DNA of 64,000 nucleotides from JALORV01 sp963775635. Lineage in GTDB: Bacteria; Pseudomonadota; Gammaproteobacteria; Burkholderiales; Burkholderiaceae_F. The stretch covers positions 903,131 through 967,130 of the forward strand of contig CAVZJO010000016.1 of assembly GCA_963775635.1 (NCBI GenBank). The letters are read 5' to 3'. A program made the position numbers and the translations under genes. Numbering within the stretch: position 1 is the first letter of the stretch; every line of letters starts with the position of its first letter. Below the pieces are notes generated by a model, which was not told the DNA's origin, searched no databases, and was given only the letters and a program-made list of their open reading frames with translations. Shown here piece by piece: positions 56,738-64,000 of this stretch.

Positions 56738-56983
56738 TCAGCTCTCCGTGGTCTGCAGGTCGCCGGGATCCAGGGATCCGACGTTCCTCTTGACCCACGC
56801 GCACCAGGCGTCCTGTGTCATGGGTGCGACCGTGCTCTCCAGATGCTCCCAGCGCACCCGCCAGGTTCCATCGGCAAGCTCGGTGACCGTGACGTGGGGT
56901 AACGCGCCCAGGCCGAACTGCTCGATGCGATCCTCGATCACCGCCTCCGCCTCGCGCGGTGTCAGCAAGCCGATTTCGCTCAT
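56738..56983 (-). CDS. Small hypothetical protein (81 aa)
   Basis: 81 residues starting MSEIGLLTPREAEAVIEDRI, with a helix followed by strands (LGALPHVTVTELADGTWRVR, WEHLESTVAPMTQDAWCAWV) and an acidic end. GAGGAAGGTCTG precedes the ATG at 56983 in the standard way. No known domain is recognised. It lies 32 bases downstream of the PheC-like binding protein on the same strand, with which it may be co-transcribed. Confidence 0.68.
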   Translation of the reverse strand: MSEIGLLTPREAEAVIEDRIEQFGLGALPHVTVTELADGTWRVRWEHLESTVAPMTQDAWCAWVKRNVGSLDPGDLQTTES

Positions 56984-57015
56984 CAGACCTTCCTCGTGGC
57001 GCTGCCGACGATCAG

Positions 57016-57789
57016 TTACAACCAGCGCGCGACGATGCGCTGGTACTCGCCGCTGGCCTTGGTCAGGTGCAGCCACTGGTCGACGTATTCCTTGGTCACC
57101 ACGTCACCGCGCGGCAGCATGTAGGCCATCTCGCCGTACTGCAGCGGCTTGTCGGGATTGACCGCGCACAGGCCGGGCTTCTGGCGCTGCTGCACGATCG
57201 CCTCGGCAGATTCGGTGACGAACACGTCGGCATTGCCCTTGAGCACCTCGTCGAAGATGCCGATGTTGTCACTGTGGATCGTCAGCGAGGCCTGCTTGAA
57301 GTTGGCTTTCGCGAAGCGCTCGTTGCTGCCGCCCGGGTTGGCGATCACCTTGACGCCCGGCTTGTCGATGTCTGCCACCGTCTGGAATTTCTGCACGTCC
57401 GCGCAACGCACCAGCGGCGTCTTGCCGTTGACCATGTAGGCGGTGCTGAACGCCGCGCGTTTCTGACGATCGAGCGTCACCGAGATGCCGCCCACCGCGA
57501 TGTCGCACTTGTTGCCGGTGAAATCAGCCATCAGGTTCGACCAGCTCGTCTTCACCCACTCGACCTTGACACCCAGGCTGGTCGCGAGCGACTGCATCAG
57601 GTCGACATCGATGCCTTCGTAGGTGCCATCGGGCTTGGCGAACGCAAACGGCTTGTAGTCGCCCGGCGTGCAGACGCGCAGCACGCCCGCCTTGATGACT
57701 TCGTCCACGCTCAATGCGTGCGCAGGAAAAGTGAGACCGGCCGTAGCAGCAAGGAGCAGTGGCAGGAGGGTGGACTTGGTGAACGACAT
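57016..57789 (-). CDS. Periplasmic binding-fold protein, cyclohexadienyl dehydratase (PheC)-like
   Basis: 257 residues with a signal peptide (LLPLLLAATAGLTFPAHA). The SBP_bac_3 fold: VLRVCTPGDYKPFAFAKPDG, YEGIDVDLMQSLATSLGVKV, NKCDIAVGGISVTLDRQKRA, VKVIANPGGSNERFAKANF and PGLCAVNPDKPLQYGEMAYM. These lines, in particular GGISVTLDRQKRA and NPGGSNERFAKAN, are very like periplasmic cyclohexadienyl (arogenate/prephenate) dehydratase PheC and its ABC-transporter relatives. It may thus make phenylpyruvate or phenylalanine in the periplasm, or bind an amino acid. No permease genes are adjacent. GGAGGAATCGATCC precedes the ATG. Confidence 0.82.
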   Translation of the reverse strand: MSFTKSTLLPLLLAATAGLTFPAHALSVDEVIKAGVLRVCTPGDYKPFAFAKPDGTYEGIDVDLMQSLATSLGVKVEWVKTSWSNLMADFTGNKCDIAVGGISVTLDRQKRAAFSTAYMVNGKTPLVRCADVQKFQTVADIDKPGVKVIANPGGSNERFAKANFKQASLTIHSDNIGIFDEVLKGNADVFVTESAEAIVQQRQKPGLCAVNPDKPLQYGEMAYMLPRGDVVTKEYVDQWLHLTKASGEYQRIVARWL

Positions 57790-57871
57790 GGATCGATTCC
57801 TCCGCTGGGTCGAGCGTTGTGCGAGCACTGACAGGCTACCGCAGTTGCAACGAGCGTAGCGCGGGTGGTTC

Positions 57872-58321
57872 CTACCTTGCCATCGCCGCGGGCGCCGCAC
57901 GCTGTTCCGCCTTCCAGGCCGCGAGCGTCCACAGGAAGCTGCCGAAGTCCTGAACCGCGAACAGCAGCGCGAGCGGCCCTGGAATGATGCCGAGATACCA
58001 CAGCACCGCCATCACTGGCGGCACCAGCGGCCGATCGAGGAGCGAGCCGAACACAAAGCCTTCGGCGTTGAGCCGGCCGCTGACGACGTACAGCATGCCG
58101 ACCCCGCACACCAGCAGCGCGGCAAGCCGCAGGTAGTTGGCGCCTTGTGGTTCGAGTGCAGGCAGGTGCAGCAGCGCCGCAACAAAGTGCGGTGCAAGCA
58201 TCAGCACGATGCCTTCGGCCAGGATCAGCCAACCGAACGCCTCGACGGTCTTGGCAGCGCGAGTCTGTTCGGTGGGGCGCAGGAGCCGACTGAACATGTC
58301 GGCTAACGGCGGATTCGGCAT
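57872..58321 (-). CDS. Small membrane protein with four helices
   Basis: 149 residues. Four predicted membrane helices: VEAFGWLILAEGIVLMLAPH, YLRLAALLVCGVGMLYVVSG, PVMAVLWYLGIIPGPLALLF and a short one near FLWTLAAWKAEQRA. I do not recognise a named family; the layout resembles small DoxX-like or DUF-type membrane proteins. The start was chosen at ATG 58321 after GGAGCC; the later ATG of MFSRLLRP is also possible. No clear partner. The upstream gap 58322-58565 has no gene. Confidence 0.65.
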   Translation of the reverse strand: MPNPPLADMFSRLLRPTEQTRAAKTVEAFGWLILAEGIVLMLAPHFVAALLHLPALEPQGANYLRLAALLVCGVGMLYVVSGRLNAEGFVFGSLLDRPLVPPVMAVLWYLGIIPGPLALLFAVQDFGSFLWTLAAWKAEQRAAPAAMAR

Positions 58322-58565
58322 GGCGGCTCCGGCGGCGAAGGGCGAGCGCCCGATGATTAAGCGTCGCCGCAAAGCGCATGAAACGCAAGCCCGGTGCGCG
58401 AACGTAGAGAGTGTCGCGTCGCTGAGAAATCTTCAACGCCGTGCGGTGCGCGCCCCGCGATGAGGGCAACTTCCGTGCGCGTTTTCGCGGCGAAGTGAGC
58501 GCCTTGACCGCGTTATCGCGTCAGCTACGGATTAGAGACTCGCGACCTCGAACAACGCAGGAGCG

Positions 58566-58593
58566 AAAACGGCCGCTCGCGATGAGCGGCCGT
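58566..58593 (-). terminator. Rho-independent terminator after the DUF937 gene
   Basis: A ten-base perfect stem (ACGGCCGCTC/GAGCGGCCGT, loop GCGAT) is followed in the minus direction by TTTTCG. It lies about 26 bases past the DUF937 stop. The T run is short but the stem is long. Confidence 0.75.
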
Positions 58594-58619
58594 TGTTGCT
58601 GCCAAACGGAGCGGGCCGG

Positions 58620-59621
58620 CTAGGCCATCGCCGCTTCAATCTTCGCGAGCGCAGCCTTTTCGTCGTCGCTGACCAGCGTGCCGCCGATGCCGAGGAAGCC
58701 GCCTTCCTTGGCGGCTTCAGCCGTTGCCTTGCCGATCGAACGGATCGTCGCCTTGAACGCGTCAAGCTCGCCCGGCGAGCGCTGCTTCACCGCAGCCGTG
58801 GCGTCGGCGATCAGGCGCGTAAAGGCATCGCGATCCTTCGCCATCTCGCGCACCGACTTCAGTGCGCTCTCCGTCAGGCCGCCGCCGAAGGCCGCGGCCA
58901 GGACTGAACCGGCCGGCGCCGCCTTGGTCGCCTCCAGCAGCGCTGCCTGGGCGGCCTTGACTTCCTTCATCGTGTCGAAGGGGCCGTCGAGGTCCGAACT
59001 CGCAACGGCCATCAATGCGGCAACGGGTGCGGCGGCGACCTTGTTCCAGTCGGCGCCGTAGGAGCCAATCACCGTCGCGGCCTTGTCGCCGGCGGCCATG
59101 GCCTCGTTGACCAGCTTCATCGTCGCCGCGTTGGCCGGGTCGCCGGCGAACTGCGTGGTTTCGCGCTTCAGCAGCTCGGCCAGTCCATTGGCGTCGAGCT
59201 TGTCGGTCTGCACCGCCTTGCTGACCAGGCCCATCAGTGCGGGGGCGACCATGCCGAGCAATGGCATGACGTTGAAGCCGAGTGCCTTGGTCAGCGCCCC
59301 GCCGATCGCGTTGGCTCCTGGACCTAACAGGGACGACAGCATGCCGCCGCCGGTGGTGGGGCCGCCGCTGAACAGGTTGCTGATCAGGCTGGTGAGGCTG
59401 CCGAAGCCGCCGAATGTCCCGGTGTCCTGCGGCAGCATCTTGAGCAGCGACTCGGCGCCCGACGGCGTGCTCGCCATCTTGCTCATGCTGCCCATCAGCA
59501 GCGGTGCGGCGGCGGAAAGGCCTTGGTTGATGGCCGAGGTGTCGGCGCCGAGCGCCTTGCCGAGGGCCGAAACGATCTCGGGGTTGATCGCAGAGGACAG
59601 CGATTCGAACAAGCTTGCCAT
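58620..59621 (-). CDS. DUF937 (YidB-like) protein
   Basis: 333 residues opening MASLFESLSSAINPEIVSAL with KALGADTSAINQGLSAAAPL, the repeated helical pattern of DUF937. A glycine-rich central portion (TGGGMLSSLLGPGANAIGGA) and helical C-terminal half follow (LFDTM-like EVKAAQAALLEATKAAPAGS). Many such proteins have internal duplications; here the second half (NVMPLLGMVAPALMGLVSKA) again resembles the first. Function unknown; cytoplasmic, helical. AGCGGAGGTACCTC is a strong ribosome binding site. Neighbour to the stress-type membrane protein GlsB, so a stress role is possible (inference). Confidence 0.82.
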   Translation of the reverse strand: MASLFESLSSAINPEIVSALGKALGADTSAINQGLSAAAPLLMGSMSKMASTPSGAESLLKMLPQDTGTFGGFGSLTSLISNLFSGGPTTGGGMLSSLLGPGANAIGGALTKALGFNVMPLLGMVAPALMGLVSKAVQTDKLDANGLAELLKRETTQFAGDPANAATMKLVNEAMAAGDKAATVIGSYGADWNKVAAAPVAALMAVASSDLDGPFDTMKEVKAAQAALLEATKAAPAGSVLAAAFGGGLTESALKSVREMAKDRDAFTRLIADATAAVKQRSPGELDAFKATIRSIGKATAEAAKEGGFLGIGGTLVSDDEKAALAKIEAAMA

Positions 59622-59660
59622 GAGGTACCTCCGCTGGTTATGCGTTGGTGGAAAGAGGAA

Positions 59661-59684
59661 CGCCCCCGACAAAAGTCAGGGGCG
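59661..59684. terminator. Hairpin between DUF937 and GlsB-like genes
   Basis: CGCCCCCGAC facing GTCAGGGGCG around AAAA gives a GC-rich stem with one mismatch in the 133-base spacer. No T run follows on the minus strand, so it might be a weak terminator, an attenuator or an RNA processing site. Confidence 0.35.
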
Positions 59685-59754
59685 AAAGGAAGACCTACGA
59701 AAGAGGTGGAGCCACAGGCGCAGCGTCGGCGCCCGTGGCTACCGAACCGTGTGC

Positions 59755-60024
59755 CTAGCGAACCTTGCCGCGCCGGAACAGGTTGACGACGGCCAACAGA
59801 ATGATCGCGCCGATCAGCGAAACGACAAGCCCGGCGATGCTGAAGTCGCCCTGGTTGACGGTTCCCGCCCCGAGAAGCGGTGAGATCAACCAGCCGCCAA
59901 GAAAGGCACCCACGATGCCGACAACGATGTTGAGCAAGACCCCTTGCTGCGCGTCGGTCTTCATGATCATGCTGGCGACCCAACCGATGAGGCCGCCGAC
60001 GATCAGCCAAATGATGAAGTTCAT
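59755..60024 (-). CDS. GlsB/YeaQ/YmgE family membrane protein
   Basis: 89 residues with three membrane helices: MNFIIWLIVGGLIGWVASMI, LNIVVGIVGAFLGGWLISPL and SIAGLVVSLIGAIILLAVVN, ending in a basic tail (LFRRGKVR). The GG-IGW and G-VGAFLGGW motifs are those of the YeaQ/YmgE (transglycosylase-associated) family, small stress-linked inner-membrane proteins. ACGGAGGAACCTC precedes the ATG. Read in the direction of the DUF937 gene, with a spacer of 133 bases. Confidence 0.93.
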   Translation of the reverse strand: MNFIIWLIVGGLIGWVASMIMKTDAQQGVLLNIVVGIVGAFLGGWLISPLLGAGTVNQGDFSIAGLVVSLIGAIILLAVVNLFRRGKVR

Positions 60025-60057
60025 GAGGTTCCTCCGTAAAAGGCGAGGCAGTCGAAC

Positions 60058-60300
60058 TCAGTAACCACTGCCGCGCCGCGAGACTGCTGTCGATGTCGAG
60101 GAGCTCGGGCGAGTTAACGATACGCCGTTTCCGGTCGGCACCAAATCGCCCAATTGGGCAAGCTCCTTCTTGACGGCCTCGACGATCTCCGCCGTCGCAG
60201 CTTCGGTGGCCTCGACAGGCTCACTCGCGACAGCCACTGTCTTGTCCGCCGCTTCAGGTGCCACACATCCACCCGGCCGGCGTCGGCCGGCCGATGTGTC
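60058..60300 (-). CDS. Possible small helical protein
   Basis: An open frame between the iorB stop and GlsB start. It reads VAPEAADKTVAVASEPVEAT, AATAEIVEAVKKELAQLGDL and VPTGNGVSLTRPSSSTS before TGA. Codon use is GC3-rich like real genes, and the central helix looks natural. But there is no clear start (GTG at 60300 is proposed; an open frame extends to 60408) and no similarity that I recognise. It may instead be non-coding. Confidence 0.35.
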   Translation of the reverse strand, partial: DTSAGRRRPGGCVAPEAADKTVAVASEPVEATEAATAEIVEAVKKELAQLGDLVPTGNGVSLTRPSSSTSTAVSRRGSGY

Positions 60301-60332
60301 CACGCCGCCAACGGCCCGAAGCGGCCGCGCGC

Positions 60333-62658
60333 CTACGTAGCTTTCAGCTGATCGCGAATCGGCAATTGTCGGATGCGCTTGCCCGTCGCGGCAAAGATCG
60401 CATTGCAAAGCGCCGGCGGAACCGGCGGCACACCGGGTTCGCCCACGCCGCCCAGCGGCTTGCCGTAGTCGCCGGGCACGATATGCACGCGGATCTCGCG
60501 CGGTGCCGCCGACATGCGCGTCACCTCGTATGTGTCGAAATTGTTTTGTTGCGCACGGCCGTTCTTGAAGGTGATCTCGCCCAGCGTCGCTAGGCTCACA
60601 CCCATGACGCAGGCTCCTTCCATCTGGGAGCGCACGCGATCCGGGTTGACGGTCGCTCCGCAGTCGACCGCGATATCCACGCGTGGAATCGTCAACTCGC
60701 CCTTCGCGTCGATGGTTACTTGCACGACCGCCGCCACGTAAGTGACGAAGCTGTAGTGGGCGGCAATGCCCATGCCACTGCCTTTCGGCAGCTGCTTGCC
60801 CCAGCCAGCCTCCTTGGCCGCAACTTCAGCGACGCGCCGCAGGCGACCGGTGTCCACCGGATAGAGCTCGGGCGATTCACCGTGGTTCCAGGTATCACCC
60901 AGCATCTTTGGCGAAACGACCCGCGGCGGGCCGATCACTTCGAGCAGAAAGTCTTTCGGGTCGCGGCCCGCTGCGGCTGCGAGCTCGGCGACGAAGGATT
61001 GCACCGCGAATCCGTGCGGGATATTCGAGACCGAACGGAACCAGCCGACGCGGGTATGCGCGTTCGCTTCCGGGTTCTCGATACGGATGTTCGGAATCGC
61101 AAAGGGAACGTTGCGGACGCCCATGCCGAGTTCCCAGTCGGCTGCCTGCTTTGCCTTCGCATCGAAGGTGGACATGATCGTCGGCGCAACGCTGCGATGC
61201 AGCCACGCGACCGGCAGCCCTTTCGCATCGACGCCGGCTTCCAGATGCTCGACCGATACCGTGTGGAAGTAGTCGTTGTGAAGATCGTCGTCGCGTGTCC
61301 AGACGACCTTGACCGGTTTGCCATCCATCGCCTTGGACAGCAAGGCCGCCTCGACGCCGAAATCAGGCTTGGACTTGCGGCCGAAGCCGCCCCCGAGCAA
61401 TGTGACGTGCACGGTGACATCTTCGACCTTCATGCCGAGCCGCTTTGCGGCCCCGTCGCGCGCAGCCTGCGGCGACTGGAAGCAGCCCCAGATCTCGCAT
61501 TTGCCTTTCGTGATGCGCGCGCTCGCCGCCGGAGGTTCCATCGTGGCGTGCGCGAGGTGCGGCAGATAGTAGTCAGCCGTGATGCGCTTTGACGCAGCGG
61601 CCGCCGCCTTGGCGAAGTCGCCGTCGTTGCGAACAACCGGCCCCGGTTTGTTTGCTGCCTCTTCCAGCGTCTTCTTGTACGCAGCGGAGTCGTAAGTCGC
61701 ATTCGGACCGTCGTCCCACACGATCTTCAGCGCGTTGCGCCCCTGCATCGCGGCCCAGGTATTGCTTGCGATCACGGCAACGCCGCCGAGCGGATTGAAC
61801 GCGGGCGCGCCCGGCGTGGGATCGATCGGCACGACTTTCACGACGCCCGGGACCTTGAGCGCGGCAGCGTCGTCGACGCTTTTCACCTTGCCACCGTAGA
61901 CCTGCGGCCGCGCCACCACGGCGTAGAGCTGGCCGGGCAGACGCGTGTCCATGCCGTACTGCGCCTTGCCGGTGACTATGTCCTGCGCATCGACGAGCTT
62001 GAGCTTGCCGGTGCCGATGTAGCGAAACTGCGAGGGGTCCTTCAGCTTGACCTTGTCCATCGCTGGCAGCGGCACGGTTGCGGCGGCCTTGGCGAGCGCG
62101 CCGTAGCCGAGCTTGCGGCCGGTTGGCGTGTGTATGACTTCACCGTTCTTCGCCTGCACTTCGCTGACCGGCACCTTCCAGCGTGCGGCGGCCGCGGTTT
62201 CCAGCATCTGCCGCGCGGCTGCGCCGCAACGGCGCATCGGCATGAAGAAGTGCCGTGTGCTGCGCGAGCCGTCGGTGTCCTGGTTGCCGTAGCGGGCTTC
62301 GTCGCCGGGCGCCTGCACGACGCGCACCCGCGACCAGTCGGCTTCGAGTTCGTCGGCGACGATCATCGGCATGCCGGTACGCACGCCCTGGCCCATCTCC
62401 GAGCGATGGCAGACGATGCTGACGATGCCGTCCTCGCCGATCGCGACGAACACCAGCGGGCTGTCGACCCAGCCGTGCGGCATGCCATCGGCGCCGTACT
62501 TGGGTGGATCTGCCGCGCGCACGGAGGCGGGGAATCCCACGGCGAGCACCAGCCCGCCGAGCGCGGAGGCCTGGAGAAAGTTCCGCCGGCTCACATTGGC
62601 AATCACCAGCGAGGTTTCGGGCGACGCTCTGGCAGTCTCAATCGAAAGGCGCGTTCAT
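60333..62658 (-). CDS. Molybdopterin-binding hydroxylase subunit (isoquinoline 1-oxidoreductase beta-like), one frameshift near the start
   Basis: About 775 residues. It carries a twin-arginine signal (ANVSRRNFLQASALGGLVLA). Mo-cofactor regions: CHRSEMGQGVRTGMPMIVAD, VTLLGGGFGRKSKPDFGVEA, HATMEPPAASARI, RVGWFRSVSNIPHGFAVQSF and DCGATVNPDRVRSQMEGACV, ending PLGGVGEPGVPPVPPALCNA with the expected GVGEP glutamate. The ORF opens at a GTG (62606), but an ATG at 62658 with AGGAGCGACGAC fits better: MNAPF joins IETARASPETSLVIANVSRR after one extra base near 62645. That start overlaps the iorA stop (ATGA). The complex would hydroxylate an N-heterocycle or aldehyde in the periplasm; substrate unknown. 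Confidence 0.88.
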
Positions 62659-63122
62659 GTCGTCGCTCCTTTCTCGCCGGCCGCCTGCTTGATGGCGGCG
62701 CGGATGCGACCGTAAGTGCCGCAGCGGCAGATGTTGCCGGTCATGGCTGCCTCGATGTCGGCATCGGTCGGTTTAGGTTTTTGCTTGAGAAGCGCCGTCG
62801 CGGCCATGATCTGCCCGGCTTGGCAGTAGCCGCACTGAGGCACACCCATCTCGATCCATGCGGTCTGCACGGCCTTGCCGACTTTGTCAGCGCCGATCGC
62901 TTCGATGGTGACGACCTTCTTGCCCGCGAGCGAGGAAATCGGAGTCACGCATGCGCGCCCCGGCTGGCCGTCGATATGCACGGTGCAGGCGCCACACAGC
63001 GCCGCGCCGCAACCGAACTTCGTCCCAGTCAATCCCAGCTCGTCGCGCAGTACCCAAAGCAGCGGGGTATCGGCGGGCAGGTTGACGTCGTGTTCTTTGC
63101 CGTTGATGTTGAGCTTGGCCAT
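62655..63122 (-). CDS. (2Fe-2S) subunit of the molybdenum hydroxylase (isoquinoline 1-oxidoreductase alpha-like)
   Basis: 155 residues with two [2Fe-2S] sites. The plant-type ferredoxin cluster is in KFGCGAALCGACTVHIDGQP with RACVTP (four cysteines, about 38-60). The second, helical cluster is in PQCGYCQAGQIM and TGNICRCGTYGRI (about 99-140). It opens MAKLNINGKEHDVNLPADTP. Passes electrons from the Mo subunit to a cytochrome or other acceptor. It is the first gene of the pair; the two overlap by four bases. No FAD subunit is nearby, as is usual for the iorAB type. The Tat signal of IorB is thought to export both subunits together. The 232 bases upstream (63123-63354) hold no gene. Confidence 0.93.
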   Translation of the reverse strand: MAKLNINGKEHDVNLPADTPLLWVLRDELGLTGTKFGCGAALCGACTVHIDGQPGRACVTPISSLAGKKVVTIEAIGADKVGKAVQTAWIEMGVPQCGYCQAGQIMAATALLKQKPKPTDADIEAAMTGNICRCGTYGRIRAAIKQAAGEKGATT

Positions 63123-63354
63123 CTGGATCCCCTATGTGCACTGACGGACTTCGCTCCGGATCGCGCCGCACGCGCGCTCGCTCCAGGCGCCGGACCGCGA
63201 GGAGGCTACGCCGAATGTGGCGGACCCGAAATAGCCAATCGAAACGACCCGCTGCTGACCGACGGGCACGAGGTTAGGGAAGCCTGAATCGCAGCGGTCG
63301 ACCGAGGCAGGGCGTCGACACACGGCGTGCAGCCGCGTTCCAGGCGGAAGCCTG

Positions 63355-64000
63355 CTAGCTCAGGGATTCAAGCACATGCGCCGCGTTTCGCGCTGCCGGC
63401 CCTACGTGCTTGCTGTAACGCTGTAGGTGCGCCACTGCTTCTGTCTGATCGGGCGTGATCGACCGGATGCGGCGGGTATAGGGGTCGAGGCGCGAGCTGA
63501 ACTGCCACTCGCGGATATCTGCGGTCTTCGACCAGACCAGCTGATTCGACAGCTCGGTCGCCATCATGCGCACCCAATCCTTCGGTTGGTCCGGTGGCGC
63601 GATCGGCGCGCAGATGCGGTTCTTTTCGGTTTCGTCCCGATAAGTGGCCTCCACGTGCCCGATCAGCGACCAGCTGAAGGTCGGCTGAAGCATTCGCACC
63701 CATTGCAGGGTGATCCGGTCCCCATCGAAGATGGGTTTAGCCGGCAGCGCGGGGATCCCGGTGGCGGAGCAATCGAGATGCAGGAAGTCGCGGCTCGTCG
63801 GGACTGCGCCGCGCTCGAGCACGATCTGATCGGCGTCGATGCGCGTCACGCGGCCGAGGCGCACGACGTTTCGCACGCGACGAAGCTGTTCCATTTCGCT
63901 GTCGCTGACGAAGCCGCCGTGAAAGCCCGTGGGCTTGACGGATCGGTCGATCCGTCTGAATTCGTCGAATGCCTCCAGCCGCGCAAATACATCATCGACC
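63355..64000 (-). CDS. C-terminal part of a probable flavin/NAD(P)-binding oxidoreductase
   Basis: The frame is open from the right edge (about 215 residues seen), so the start lies outside. It contains GFHGGFVSDSEMEQLRRVRN, VTRIDADQIVLERGAVPTSR and DFLHLDCSATGIPALP. The combination 'strand...V..DCSATG.P' resembles the last nucleotide-binding part of FAD/NAD(P)-dependent oxidoreductases. The C-terminal half (RITLQWVRMLQPTFSWSLIG, LSNQLVWSKTADIREW, LDPYTRRIRSITPDQTEAVA) is helical and not recognised. An internal ATG at 63894 gives a short frame but is not the likely start. Family assignment is tentative. Confidence 0.6.
   Translation of the reverse strand, partial: VDDVFARLEAFDEFRRIDRSVKPTGFHGGFVSDSEMEQLRRVRNVVRLGRVTRIDADQIVLERGAVPTSRDFLHLDCSATGIPALPAKPIFDGDRITLQWVRMLQPTFSWSLIGHVEATYRDETEKNRICAPIAPPDQPKDWVRMMATELSNQLVWSKTADIREWQFSSRLDPYTRRIRSITPDQTEAVAHLQRYSKHVGPAARNAAHVLESLS

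Overview
The window is GC-rich and densely coded on both strands, and it reads as chromosomal DNA of a Betaproteobacterium, probably near Burkholderiales (inference). The pointers are two tripartite-tricarboxylate-type (Bug) solute receptors, a PEP-CTERM protein, a DUF1127 protein, a cytochrome b561/YceI cluster, an iorAB-type molybdenum hydroxylase and a small lysine/arginine-rich protein of a type I associate with this group. I saw no tRNA, rRNA, CRISPR array, transposase or phage gene.

Layout. 1-1178: start of rsgA, a 56-residue basic protein and a cold-shock gene, all on the minus strand. 1424-9265: two transporters, an FAD-dependent dehydrogenase, a transglutaminase-fold protein with serine in the cysteine position, an MFS transporter and an HEWGH protein. 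9578-14260: a secreted DUF1592/DUF1588-like protein with CxxCH motifs, its DUF1501 partner and a COG3650-like protein. 14293-16779: a minus-strand trio (HELAH membrane protein, beta-propeller, CYTH-like secreted protein). 17027-23124: Bug receptor, UspA, CHRD/PEP-CTERM protein, SDR, an I9-like lipoprotein and a subtilase that appears to carry an inserted cytochrome c domain. 23147-27974: phenylalanine/tyrosine catabolic operon hpd-phhB-phhA-SDR-VOC-fahA. 28043-32894: HMG-CoA-lyase-like enzyme, CoA-transferase, Bug receptor and gamma-carbonic anhydrase, with a divergent LysR gene. 32909-43862: two tandem BTAD/NB-ARC/TPR regulators followed by DUF1127 protein, methyltransferase, vanadium-haloperoxidase-like enzyme, diiron protein and alpha/beta hydrolase. 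43960-54087: cysteine synthase, arfB, SRPBCC-b561-YceI-YceI, YbaK, an NHL-type protein and a reverse-transsulfuration pair. 54213-64000: YyaL-like protein, CBS-domain protein, PheC-like binding protein, DUF937, GlsB, iorBA and the C-terminal part of a probable flavoprotein.

How the genes work together. The hpd operon should take phenylalanine and tyrosine towards fumarate and acetoacetate, but homogentisate dioxygenase and maleylacetoacetate isomerase are absent. The LysR-flanked group looks like uptake, CoA activation and retro-aldol cleavage of a branched dicarboxylate. The CBS/CGL pair next to the sulfur genes would make cysteine from homocysteine. The regulator-led cluster at 36105-43862 matches no pathway I know and is, with the subtilase-cytochrome chimera, the best candidate for undescribed biology.

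Caution. Twelve otherwise intact genes each contain at least one apparent frameshift (a thirteenth site lies in the subtilase), and every one is a single extra base. This suggests residual sequencing insertions more than gene decay. The first BTAD copy is different, with about eight shifts in both directions. Frameshifted genes are given as one feature over their whole length.
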